Source: Alkalinema sp. RU_4_3
Lineage (GTDB): Bacteria > Cyanobacteriota > Cyanobacteriia > Leptolyngbyales > Leptolyngbyaceae
Assembly (NCBI GenBank): GCA_012031975.1
Contig: JAAUSA010000028.1
Span: 1 to 33,374 of the forward strand
Length of the DNA stretch: 33,374 nt
Direction: 5' to 3'
Position numbers and translations under genes: made by a program. This document shows, in pieces, positions 8,413 to 15,867 of the stretch (position 1 is the first letter of the stretch; each line of letters begins with the position of its first letter). The notes under the pieces were generated by a model that had not been told where the DNA came from, ran no database searches, and was given only the letters and a program-made list of their open reading frames with translations.

Positions 8413-9180
8413 CTATACCGATCGAGTTGTTCGTTTTTGGATTAAGGCATTGCGAATAATGCCACTCGTAACTAATTTCGGATTACTCAATACCTGCTTA
8501 GTATGAGTTGCGAATATCTGTCGTGCAACACCAGCATCAACTTTTCGACCCGATCGATATGCCGCCCTTAGGCTGGCGATCGTCCGTCTTAAAACTGTTG
8601 GGATCAGGCGCATTAACCGCTGTCCTGCTGCACCTCGTTGATGCAGTAAACGAACTAATTGGGCATTAGCTTGCACCAGAGTTGGCATCACCGATCGTAA
8701 AGCCCGACTTCCACCCATACTGCTGACCATGCTAGGCAATGCTGCACCCAGAAATGCCTCCGCTTCCGATTCGCTATTGCTATGACTGGCTTCCGCTGCT
8801 AACACTTCTGCCAATGCTGATTCATAAGCCATTTCACTATTACTCACTTCAGCTTCCAATTCTTGATTGCCAAAAGCCTCTGCTTCCATAGAAGTGGCGA
8901 TCGCTTCGCCCTCCCTCAACCAAGAATTAATCAAATTTTGTGCCACAGGACTACGAATCGAGCCAGCCAACATTTTGGCAGCAATCGGAGCCATTTGTTG
9001 CGCGGTAGGAACAGTTCCTCTGGCCGTTTTTTGTAGACTACTGAGTATGCTTGGCCAGGAATACTCATTTTCCGCTTCCCATTCCCCCTCACGGAAGGAT
9101 GAAGCATGATGGGAGGCTTCTTGTACCTCCCACTCCTGTTCGGCTTCAGCCATACGATAACCATTGAAAGTGGGGTTCAT
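8413..9180 (-). CDS. Glu/Trp-rich protein, paralogue of the downstream acidic-repeat protein
   Basis: This is a 255-aa protein of unknown function. The first 42 residues are acidic and aromatic (EQEWEVQEA, EGEWEAENEYSW). A helical central region follows, then residues 98-251 that match residues 142-302 of the downstream 320-aa protein (MEAEAFGNQELEAEVSNSEM, GGSRALRSVMPT, LIPTVLRRTIASLRAA, QVLSNPKL, IIRNALIQKRT). It lacks the long repeat block, most of the glycine-rich segment and the terminal CPKC of its paralogue. GGAGG is eight bases before the ATG. The stop codon of the receiver-like gene directly abuts this ATG, which points to coupled translation. The pair arose by tandem duplication. 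Confidence 0.65.
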   Translation of the reverse strand: MNPTFNGYRMAEAEQEWEVQEASHHASSFREGEWEAENEYSWPSILSSLQKTARGTVPTAQQMAPIAAKMLAGSIRSPVAQNLINSWLREGEAIATSMEAEAFGNQELEAEVSNSEMAYESALAEVLAAEASHSNSESEAEAFLGAALPSMVSSMGGSRALRSVMPTLVQANAQLVRLLHQRGAAGQRLMRLIPTVLRRTIASLRAAYRSGRKVDAGVARQIFATHTKQVLSNPKLVTSGIIRNALIQKRTTRSV

Positions 9181-9540
9181 TCAGAATCCTCCCAAGTAAA
9201 TCTGTCGAATTGACTCAATCAACCCCTGCGACGACAACACCTGCATTTGCTGACAATGTAAATCACGCCAATAGACGATCGCTTCATTCCCAGCCGTCGT
9301 CAACAACACAATTTTCAACCGAGGATAATCCCCCAAAAGCTGAAAACAGAACTCCGGCAACTGATACACATCATCCGTCCCAAAAAGTAGAACATCCGTC
9401 TGATGCATCATGGCCACAACCCCATCCCACTCCCTGATTGAACCGAGCCAATCAATATCCACCTGTTGCTGCAACATCAGGTGAACCCAATCTGCAACCA
9501 TATTCGGAAGATTAAAAGTGAGAACACGAATGTTTGCCAT
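9181..9540 (-). CDS. Degenerate stand-alone receiver-like protein
   Basis: This 119-aa product has the length and beta/alpha rhythm of a response-regulator receiver domain: IRVLTF, then DVLLFG, LKIVLLTT and a final IESIRQIYLGG. The key residues are missing. The N-terminal acidic pair is replaced by NLPN, the phospho-acceptor Asp after the DVLLF strand is Gly, and the conserved Lys position reads SSQ. It is therefore probably not phosphorylated and may act by protein contact. It is encoded between a receiver-HTH regulator and the Glu/Trp-rich gene, with no gap to the latter. The assignment is by pattern only. Confidence 0.55.
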   Translation of the reverse strand: MANIRVLTFNLPNMVADWVHLMLQQQVDIDWLGSIREWDGVVAMMHQTDVLLFGTDDVYQLPEFCFQLLGDYPRLKIVLLTTAGNEAIVYWRDLHCQQMQVLSSQGLIESIRQIYLGGF

Positions 9541-9626
9541 GGCTGTATTTCGTATTCGGAATTGACTCTATCTTGGCAGTTCATCCACCCTAAAAACAAC
9601 TAATCGAAGACCAGTTTTTCCCAAAC

Positions 9627-10226
9627 CTATCGATCCATCTTCGATAGATCTTGGCGATCGATCGAGGATCGATCCCCCCTAAACCAATCATTATCCCGCG
9701 CCAACTGCATCGCCTGCCACCGCGACTGCACATTCAACTTCCCCAGCAAATTATGCACATGATATTTCACCGTCCCTAACGAAATTGACAGCTCCGCCGC
9801 AATCTCCCCATCTCCCTGATTTTGTTGAATTCCATACAGCACATCCCACTCCCGATTCGTCAGAGAAGCCGGACGCAGTAGCTTTGTCCGTTGTGGCACT
9901 AACTGCTCCACCAATCGATCGAAAACCGCTATCGGACATTGAAACAAACCCCGTTCAACCAACCGCATCATCTCCGCAATCTGTGCCATAGCTGCCCCCT
10001 GCAAAACATAAGCATGAGCCCCCGCCGCAATACAATCCACAATCACCTCCGGATCATCCGGCAACTCGATCGCCATCAAATAACTCTCTGGATATTGCAT
10101 CCGCCAATCCCGCATCGCCCCCATCAAAACATCGCGCCCAACCCCGTAATCCCACAAAACCCACCCACGTATCAATCCGGTTTCCTGCAGCTCCACCCGA
10201 ATCAAATTCAAAACCGATTCACGCAA
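9627..10226 (-). CDS. LuxR/NarL-type response regulator with atypical receiver
   Basis: The C-terminal 65 residues are a clear LuxR-type HTH (LTNREWDVLYGI, then GEIAAELSISLGTVKYHVHNLLGKLNV). The N-terminal part is a receiver lacking a normal first strand. WVLWDYG supplies an Asp at the expected phosphorylation position, while AYVLQGA has Gln where Lys is usual. The start is uncertain: the only upstream start in frame is a TTG at 10226, with an in-frame TAG four codons before it. The codons just before that TAG read LPLVH, followed after it by SEPSLRE, which resembles an intact receiver start. It may therefore be a shortened or nonsense-interrupted gene. It probably regulates the downstream array. 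Confidence 0.7.
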   Translation of the reverse strand: MRESVLNLIRVELQETGLIRGWVLWDYGVGRDVLMGAMRDWRMQYPESYLMAIELPDDPEVIVDCIAAGAHAYVLQGAAMAQIAEMMRLVERGLFQCPIAVFDRLVEQLVPQRTKLLRPASLTNREWDVLYGIQQNQGDGEIAAELSISLGTVKYHVHNLLGKLNVQSRWQAMQLARDNDWFRGDRSSIDRQDLSKMDR

Positions 10227-10503
10227 AGATGGCTCGGACTAATGCACTAATGGGAGCTTCCGGCTGAATCCATTGCTTTTGAATCAACTGTCTTTGGGTC
10301 AACTGATCTAAAATGGGTGATTCCATAGATTGAAAGCGATCGACATCCGGCCGAGATGAGAAGCAAACCATATCAATACGTTCTCCTGAAAGCAGAAGGG
10401 GGCAATACGTAGCTTTTTTATCCGTGAAATTACTGTAGCAAACCGAAAAAAAACTGTCGCCCATAATCTTGTGATTTAGAGCAAAATCTTGCGATGCACC
10501 CAA
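10219..10503 (-). CDS. Doubtful small ORF upstream of the regulator
   Basis: This open frame of up to 94 codons begins at a TTG, with later ATGs at residues 14 and 45. It overlaps the start of the receiver-HTH gene by 8 bases. An AGGAG lies about 11 bases before the third start (translation MVCFSSRPDVDRF). The product matches no known family. It could be a small coupled gene, a leader, or the decayed 5' part of the regulator. I include it because the interval between the AraC gene and the regulator otherwise holds nothing. Confidence 0.25.
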   Translation of the reverse strand: MGASQDFALNHKIMGDSFFSVCYSNFTDKKATYCPLLLSGERIDMVCFSSRPDVDRFQSMESPILDQLTQRQLIQKQWIQPEAPISALVRAIFA

Positions 10504-10510
10504 ATTCTTT

Positions 10511-11422
10511 CTATAGCTTCCGAAACTGGTTCGGATTCAGCCCCGTCAGTTGCCGGAAGCACTTCGCCAAATGACTCGAACTCGCAAAGCCGCACTCTAA
10601 CGCAATCATCGTCACTGTTCGATCGGACTGTTTGAGCAAAATCTTGGCTCGCTCCACCCGTTGTCGAATCAGATACTGATGGGGAGACAGTCCTGTCGAT
10701 CGCTTAAACAGATGACAGAAATAATATTGACTCATCCCCAATTCCTGGGCGATCGCACCCAAGGATAAATCCTCACCCAAATTCGCTTGCATATAATCGA
10801 TCGCTTGTTGTAATTTTTGTTTTGACAACCCATCCTTATACTCCCGCAACACATGATCACGCGTCGTGTAATAGCGCAGCAAATGCGCCGCCATTGCCGT
10901 TGCCATCGCATCCGCATAAAACCGATTACCATTCGATCCATCCACCAAACTGGAACGCAGCGCCAGCGCAATCTGATGCATCAGTAAATCGGGCGTTTTC
11001 GGAGTCAGCATCAGCTCCACCCGATCGGGATTGACTGACTCATGGGCAACCTGCGCCAAAAATGTCGGTTCCAGATAGCAATGAATCAATTCCATTCTTT
11101 GATTGGGTGCAGTCGAATGGAGTCCATAGGGTAAATCAGCAGGCAGAACCTCAATACAGCCCCCCGCAAAATCTTTTTCCCGGTAAGAAATCGCCTGGGA
11201 ATGCCCCTCCGAGACCAATTCCAGGTCGATCGACTCATGACCCAACGGCACAATCACAATATGTTGGGCATTCGCGACTTCCGGTAGATCGATCGAAGAA
11301 TAACGATAATGGGCAATCTGCGCTCCATTCCAACCCGATTGAAAACTCGCAAGTAATGGTGAAGTCGGCAAAAACTCTGGCCAGTCCGCACAATCAGTCG
11401 CCAAAGGTTGATGGGTAGGCAT
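10511..11422 (-). CDS. AraC-family transcriptional regulator
   Basis: This is a 303-aa protein when started at the ATG at 11422, which is preceded by a perfect AAGGAG at good spacing. A longer in-frame extension runs back through a 15-bp tandem repeat and is unlikely to be translated. The N-terminal two-thirds is a cupin-like sensing domain. The C-terminal 100 residues contain both AraC helix-turn-helix units (LSLGAIAQELGMSQYYFCHL and TVTMIALECGFASSSHLAKC) and the usual GLSPHQYLIRQR and GLNPNQFRKL elements. The ligand is unknown. It is transcribed toward the accessory array and could regulate it, or itself, through the repeat just upstream. Confidence 0.9.
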   Translation of the reverse strand: MPTHQPLATDCADWPEFLPTSPLLASFQSGWNGAQIAHYRYSSIDLPEVANAQHIVIVPLGHESIDLELVSEGHSQAISYREKDFAGGCIEVLPADLPYGLHSTAPNQRMELIHCYLEPTFLAQVAHESVNPDRVELMLTPKTPDLLMHQIALALRSSLVDGSNGNRFYADAMATAMAAHLLRYYTTRDHVLREYKDGLSKQKLQQAIDYMQANLGEDLSLGAIAQELGMSQYYFCHLFKRSTGLSPHQYLIRQRVERAKILLKQSDRTVTMIALECGFASSSHLAKCFRQLTGLNPNQFRKL

Positions 11423-11441
11423 TAATTTTCTCCTTGAGCAC

Positions 11442-11471
11442 AGCTTAAAGTAAACAAGCTTAAAGTAAACA
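11442..11471 (-). repeat. Two perfect 15-bp tandem repeats upstream of the AraC gene
   Basis: AGCTTAAAGTAAACA occurs twice back to back (11442-11456 and 11457-11471), ending 20 bases upstream of the AraC start codon. Direct repeats in this position are typical of AraC-type binding half-sites, so autoregulation is possible. A simple slippage duplication is the alternative. Confidence 0.5.
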
Positions 11472-11781
11472 ATCTTCTCTCTCAAGAAAATTGCCTAATA
11501 ACTCCTAAAGCGACGAGGGATTGCCAGTCTATATCTTGCCCCATTCAGAAACTCAATTTAAACACTCCAAATTAATAGGCAACCCAACGAATATTCGTAT
11601 AAATCTCTAGTTAAAAGACTTTATAACGATTTTGAACCCAGTATATCTACTGAGCCTAGATAGATTTATTTGCTTCACAAAATGTTAATCTTACCTATCC
11701 GTCGGTGGATGCCAGGAAAATTTAATCCACACCGATCGTGCCCGCACCACATAGTCATTATTCAACTGCAATGCTCTACCG

Positions 11782-12357
11782 TTGCCCTACCGATCGGCGT
11801 ACGCCCCCGAACGTAAGTCTCCCATTTTCCCAAACAAAATGCTCCAACCAGTGATGCCAATAAAAGTCCTAATCGTCAAGAGCGAAGATTTGCGACGGAG
11901 CTATGTACTGTGGGAAGAAAAAGGTATCCTACCGCAGTTTGTTCTAGAAGTTGTTTCGACGAAATACCGAGGTGAATACAGCACCAAAAAGGCAATGTAC
12001 GAGCAGCTCGGTGTCCTCTACTACGCCGTCTACAACTCAAAACGCAAACGCAAGCCAACCCTAGAAGTCTACAAACTAATTAATGGTCAATACCTACCTG
12101 TGGTTGACAACCCCATTTGGATGCCAGAACTGCAACTAGGACTCGGGAAAGAGCGGCACAGTTTTCAGGGGCGCGATCGCGAGTGGCTGTTTTGGTATGA
12201 CGTAAGGGGCGATCGCTATCCCACACCCGAAGAGCGGATTGCTGCCGCAAATGCCAAGACCGTCGCCGCCGAAACCAGAGCTGATCAAGCTGAAGCACGA
12301 CTACGGCAGCTAGCCGATCGTCTACGGAAACTGGGCATCGATCCATATGTAGGTTAG
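11782..12357 (+). CDS. Uma2-like (DUF820) family protein, N-terminally short
   Basis: The central part (SYVLWEEKGILPQFVLEVVS, then STKKAMYEQLGVLYYAVYN) is the characteristic core of Uma2 / DUF820 proteins, a PD-(D/E)XK-like nuclease fold very abundant in cyanobacteria. After it come LEVYKLINGQYLPV, a PTPEERIAAANAK segment and an Ala/Glu-rich coiled tail ending LRQLADRLRKLGIDPYVG, all typical of the family. About 60-80 N-terminal residues seen in full-length members are missing, and a stop closes the frame 27 bases upstream of the TTG at 11782. The true start may be an ATG at 11839 or 11854. It may be a 5'-truncated remnant. The stop interlocks with that of hisC. Confidence 0.7.
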   Translation: MPYRSAYAPERKSPIFPNKMLQPVMPIKVLIVKSEDLRRSYVLWEEKGILPQFVLEVVSTKYRGEYSTKKAMYEQLGVLYYAVYNSKRKRKPTLEVYKLINGQYLPVVDNPIWMPELQLGLGKERHSFQGRDREWLFWYDVRGDRYPTPEERIAAANAKTVAAETRADQAEARLRQLADRLRKLGIDPYVG

Positions 12358-13421
12358 GCTGGCTTCAATCCCAAGCTAACCAATAGATCCAACAGCAACT
12401 GGTTCTGGTCGTCTGTCCCGATCGTAATCCGCAATTTATCCGATAGTCCCGGCTGTTTAAAATAACGCACCAAAATCCCGCGTTCTTTTAGCCCCAAATA
12501 TAATTCCTCCGCTCGATTATCTGGAGCCGTCGCTAAAATAAAATTGCCATGGAGTTCAGATGGTACTTGAAACCCTAATTTTGCTAATTCTTTTGCCATA
12601 AACGATCGAGACTTCTTAACTTTCTCTGCGCAAGCGTTCTTGTAATCTTGATCCTTCATTGCTTCAGTTCCGATCGCGATCGCCAAAGCATCAATATTAT
12701 AACTATCCTTAACCTTGAACATCCCCTCTAAAAGCTTCGGCTGCGCTATCCCAAACCCCAACCGCAACCCCGCCAAAGAATACCCCTTCGACATCGTTCG
12801 CAGCACAATCACATTGTCAAACTCACTGACTAGATCCAAGGCATTCCCGTCGGCAAAATCTGTGTAGGCCTCATCTATTGCCAATACCCCCGATAATTCC
12901 CCAGCCAGGCGACGCAAGTCTTCTAAACCCACTAAATGCCCCGAAGGACTATTCGGGGTGGCAATAAATGTAATTGCACCTTGGGCTTGGATCAATGCCT
13001 CGATCGGCAAGGTAAACCCCGGCCCATAGGGCACCTCCACCACTTCCGCCGGCTGCATCTCACAGAGAGTCCGATATAAAACATAGGTCGGCATCGGGTA
13101 CACGACTTTACGCCCCGCACCCTCCGCACAGGCCCGCACCAAAATATTCAGCACATCATCACTGCCGTTGCCGACAATAATCCAGTCCGCCGGAACCCCG
13201 AGGGCCTCACTAACGGCAGCGCAAAACGCCTTCGCATAGGGGTCCGGATAGCGCCGCAACAGCTCGCTATTGAAATTCTTCAGCACCGCCATTGCCCTTG
13301 GAGAAGGCGGATAGGGATTCTCATTCGTATTGAGCTTGATAATCTGCGTTCCCGGCTTCGGCTGCTCCCCCGGTACATAGCCCGCCATCGCATTCACACT
13401 AGACCGAAAAAGACTGCTCAT
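12354..13421 (-). CDS. hisC: Histidinol-phosphate aminotransferase
   Basis: This is a PLP-dependent class I/II aminotransferase of about 355 aa that converts imidazole-acetol phosphate to histidinol phosphate in histidine synthesis. Diagnostic stretches include KLNTNENPYPPSP near the N-terminus, VGNGSDDVLN, FIATPNSPSGHLV, the VLAIDEAYTDFA strand, the PLP-lysine region RTMSKGYSLAGLRLGF, and a C-terminal ILVRYFKQPGLSDKLRITIG. I chose the ATG at 13421 because GGAG lies nine bases ahead of it; an in-frame ATG at 13442 has no good ribosome site. The gene runs convergent to the Uma2-like gene with overlapping stop codons. Confidence 0.93.
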   Translation of the reverse strand: MSSLFRSSVNAMAGYVPGEQPKPGTQIIKLNTNENPYPPSPRAMAVLKNFNSELLRRYPDPYAKAFCAAVSEALGVPADWIIVGNGSDDVLNILVRACAEGAGRKVVYPMPTYVLYRTLCEMQPAEVVEVPYGPGFTLPIEALIQAQGAITFIATPNSPSGHLVGLEDLRRLAGELSGVLAIDEAYTDFADGNALDLVSEFDNVIVLRTMSKGYSLAGLRLGFGIAQPKLLEGMFKVKDSYNIDALAIAIGTEAMKDQDYKNACAEKVKKSRSFMAKELAKLGFQVPSELHGNFILATAPDNRAEELYLGLKERGILVRYFKQPGLSDKLRITIGTDDQNQLLLDLLVSLGLKPA

Positions 13422-13454
13422 AAATCTTCTCTCCAAAGGCATCTCTACTACATT

Positions 13455-13482
13455 CTTCTATCTTCTATCTTCTATCTTCTAT
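13455..13482. repeat. Heptameric short tandem repeat, CTTCTAT x4
   Basis: Four perfect copies of the 7-bp unit CTTCTAT occupy the short gap between hisC and the glycosyltransferase gene, followed by a partial fifth. Heptanucleotide short tandemly repeated sequences of this kind are a known feature of cyanobacterial intergenic DNA. Confidence 0.85.
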
Positions 13483-13490
13483 CTTAAGCT

Positions 13491-14936
13491 CTAAACCCCA
13501 TCCCCCGCCCTAGCCGTCTTCACCCACTTCAACCGCTTCGGCCGGATCGCCATCCGCAGCGTCGTCAAACTCATCACAGGCAACCAATGGGTCATATACA
13601 ACGTACCGATCAGCGCCTGCCACCCCGGCACCAGCCAGCCCGATCGCCAATCCAACGTTTCCCCCCGCGCCAGTGCCGGACGCCTTAGCCCCCGCACCGC
13701 ACAGAACCCAAACAAACCAAAACTCAAAAACGTCAGCGGCATAAAGATCGGCCAATCCCGCCGGGCGATCGCCACCACCAGATCCGTCAGCCCCAGCATC
13801 GGCATCAGATACTGCATGATGATAAACACCACCAAATCCAGGGTCTTCACCGTACCCAAGCGATTCTGGCCAATCAATCGCCAATAGTCCAAATACCGCT
13901 GGAACCCACCTTCGGCCCAACGACCCCGCTGATGCCACAGCGCCACGGGCTGGGTCACACCCTCTTCGTAGACCGCTGGCTCACTCAGACAATCAATATC
14001 CCAGTGGTTGAGATGCAGCCGCAGCGTCAGATCCAAATCATCCGTCACCGTCTCCTCATTCCAGCCCCCGCACTGCTCCAGGGCCGATCGCCGCATGATC
14101 TGTCCGTTGCCCCGTAGCTCGCCCAAGCCCCCGCAAGCTATCTGCTGCTGCCGCATGAAGGCGTCTAGGGCCATCTCCACCCGCTGGCCAATAATCAAGA
14201 AATGATTGCGGTCTGGGTGGTCCAGCTTCTCCGCCTGAATCACCGCCTTGCGCAACTGCACCGCCCCAATCTTGGGATTGTTAAAGGCCCCGAGCGATCG
14301 CTGCAAGAAGTCCGGCGCGATCTGCGCATCGGCGTCAAACACGACTAAAAACTCCCCCATACATTGAGGCAACACCTGATTGAGGGCACCGGACTTGCCG
14401 CCCCCGGCCCCTGGCAGACGATGGACGACCCGCAACTGGGGATACTTCAGCCTCACAGCATCCAAAATCTCGGGGGTGCGATCGCTACTCGCATCATCAA
14501 TCATCCAGACCTCATAGCGATCGGCGGGATAGTCCAGATCACAGAGCTGATGGGCCAGGTCCGCAATCACCGCCGCCTCATTCTTCGCCGCCACCATTAG
14601 ACTGACCCGAGGCAATTCCCCCAGCCAAGCCGGAGCCTTCGTCCGCGCCTCCCCCAGGTACAACCGCGCACAATACAACCCCAACAGGATGGCAAATCCC
14701 AGGGTAATCTCAGAACCCCAAGGCGACTGATGGAGCCAATAGGTCACGCCAAACAGCAACAGCCAAACCAACGCCGACTTTAGCCGCCGCCCCTCGACCC
14801 CCTGCAAAAACGCTGGATCAATCTCTAAATTAAATTCCTCATCAACGAGGGGCACAAATGCTGCCCCACCGCTATCAATTGCCGTTCCATCAAACGTTTT
14901 GAAGGAATCGTTTTCGGGCCAAGAATTCTCCGGCAT
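13491..14936 (-). CDS. Processive family-2 glycosyltransferase, membrane-bound
   Basis: This 481-aa protein has two hydrophobic segments (about 54-68 and 77-95), then a GT-A catalytic domain: SLMVAAKNEA, WMIDDASSDRT, the FDADAQ metal-binding motif (D201, D203), TDDLDLTLR around 298-306 (general base region) and QRGRW at 336-340. Several transmembrane helices follow. This DxD / TDD / Q-x-x-R-W set is that of processive inverting enzymes (cellulose, hyaluronan or poly-GlcNAc synthase-like), so it probably makes and extrudes a surface polysaccharide or glycosylates a lipid; the sugar is not predictable. Its start overlaps the end of the radical SAM gene by 47 bp, so the two are probably co-translated. 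Confidence 0.88.
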   Translation of the reverse strand: MPENSWPENDSFKTFDGTAIDSGGAAFVPLVDEEFNLEIDPAFLQGVEGRRLKSALVWLLLFGVTYWLHQSPWGSEITLGFAILLGLYCARLYLGEARTKAPAWLGELPRVSLMVAAKNEAAVIADLAHQLCDLDYPADRYEVWMIDDASSDRTPEILDAVRLKYPQLRVVHRLPGAGGGKSGALNQVLPQCMGEFLVVFDADAQIAPDFLQRSLGAFNNPKIGAVQLRKAVIQAEKLDHPDRNHFLIIGQRVEMALDAFMRQQQIACGGLGELRGNGQIMRRSALEQCGGWNEETVTDDLDLTLRLHLNHWDIDCLSEPAVYEEGVTQPVALWHQRGRWAEGGFQRYLDYWRLIGQNRLGTVKTLDLVVFIIMQYLMPMLGLTDLVVAIARRDWPIFMPLTFLSFGLFGFCAVRGLRRPALARGETLDWRSGWLVPGWQALIGTLYMTHWLPVMSLTTLRMAIRPKRLKWVKTARAGDGV

Positions 14937-15867
14937 AGCTCACTTGGTTAAGTACCCAATACTTGTCAATCCCCTTGAAGAAGCTAGGAATTAAGTAGCA
15001 CCAAACCGTACAGCCCTCGCAGACCGAAAGCTGGCCCTGACTTTGGCGGAACTCATCCACTTCCTCAGACTTTTTGTATAAGTCATAAAGTTTACCTGCA
15101 ATAGGCACGCCTTTCTGCGCAAAATGGTAACAGGGCAGCAGGAGTTCGTCATTGGGGGAAATGGCGATCACTGCATCCACGGCCTTACAGCGCGGATTTT
15201 TTGTGTCATTGCCGCCCGCCTCGATGAAGGCGAGGGCCGCCCTATTGTAGCCAAGATTATTGTATTTCTTAGCGGCGGTTTCGATGGCCCGCACCATTTC
15301 GGGCGTAGGGTTTTTCTTGTTGTTGTAGTTGGCGTAGGCGGTGAAGGCGGGGTTGAGCCAGACGCGGGCGCCCAGCTTCAGGCCCAGTTCTGCGACTTCC
15401 GAGATGCGATCGTAGTTTTGGGCGGTGACGGTGTGGTTTAGAACAGGGTATTCGCCGAGGGACTTGGCCAGGGCGACGGATTCCACGAGGGTGTCGAAGA
15501 TGGCGACGCCACGGGACTGGTTATGGGTTTCGGCATCGCCGCCGTCGAGGGAGAAATTCAGATAGTCCACCAGGCCCTGGATTTCCTTGGCCCGCTTCGG
15601 GTAAAGGATGGTGTTGCTGGTCATGCTGGTGATGAAGCCCAGGTCCTTGGCGGCCCGGTAGATTTCCGGGGCCTCCTTCTTCAACAGCGGTTCGCCCCCG
15701 GTGAAGTCCACGTACTTGATGCCCAGGCGCTTCAAATCCTTGAGGTTATTAACGATCGTCTCCAGGCTGGCTTCTTCTTTCGGATCCAAGGCCCAAATAT
15801 CACAGAAATGGCAGCGGGCGTTACATCGGTAGGTCAAATAGTAGTTTGCAACCAGGGGAGCAGCCAT
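14890..15867 (-). CDS. Radical SAM enzyme of unknown substrate
   Basis: This is a 325-aa protein. YLTYRCNARCHFCDIW provides the CxxxCxxC motif for the SAM-binding 4Fe-4S cluster, and YVDFTGGEPLL is the following GGE motif. A TIM-barrel-like middle contains LNFSLDGGDAETHNQSRG. The C-terminal part has further cysteines (PRCKAV, LLPCYHF, VCEGCTVWCY), consistent with an auxiliary SPASM-like cluster. Such enzymes modify peptides, lipids or sugars; the specific reaction is unknown. AGGTGA lies nine bases before the ATG. Overlap with the glycosyltransferase gene suggests a shared pathway, for example envelope glycan or glycolipid modification (inference). Confidence 0.88.
   Translation of the reverse strand: MAAPLVANYYLTYRCNARCHFCDIWALDPKEEASLETIVNNLKDLKRLGIKYVDFTGGEPLLKKEAPEIYRAAKDLGFITSMTSNTILYPKRAKEIQGLVDYLNFSLDGGDAETHNQSRGVAIFDTLVESVALAKSLGEYPVLNHTVTAQNYDRISEVAELGLKLGARVWLNPAFTAYANYNNKKNPTPEMVRAIETAAKKYNNLGYNRAALAFIEAGGNDTKNPRCKAVDAVIAISPNDELLLPCYHFAQKGVPIAGKLYDLYKKSEEVDEFRQSQGQLSVCEGCTVWCYLIPSFFKGIDKYWVLNQVSYAGEFLARKRFLQNV

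Noticed and set aside
10219-10260. Reading VRAIFA at the end of the small ORF as the missing first strand of the receiver
   Set aside because: VRAIFA and SEPSLR are encoded by the same bases in two frames, so they cannot both belong to one protein.
13455-13482. Possible CRISPR-like repeat
   Set aside because: The units are 7 bp without spacers; this is a short tandem repeat. No repeat-spacer array was found anywhere in the window.
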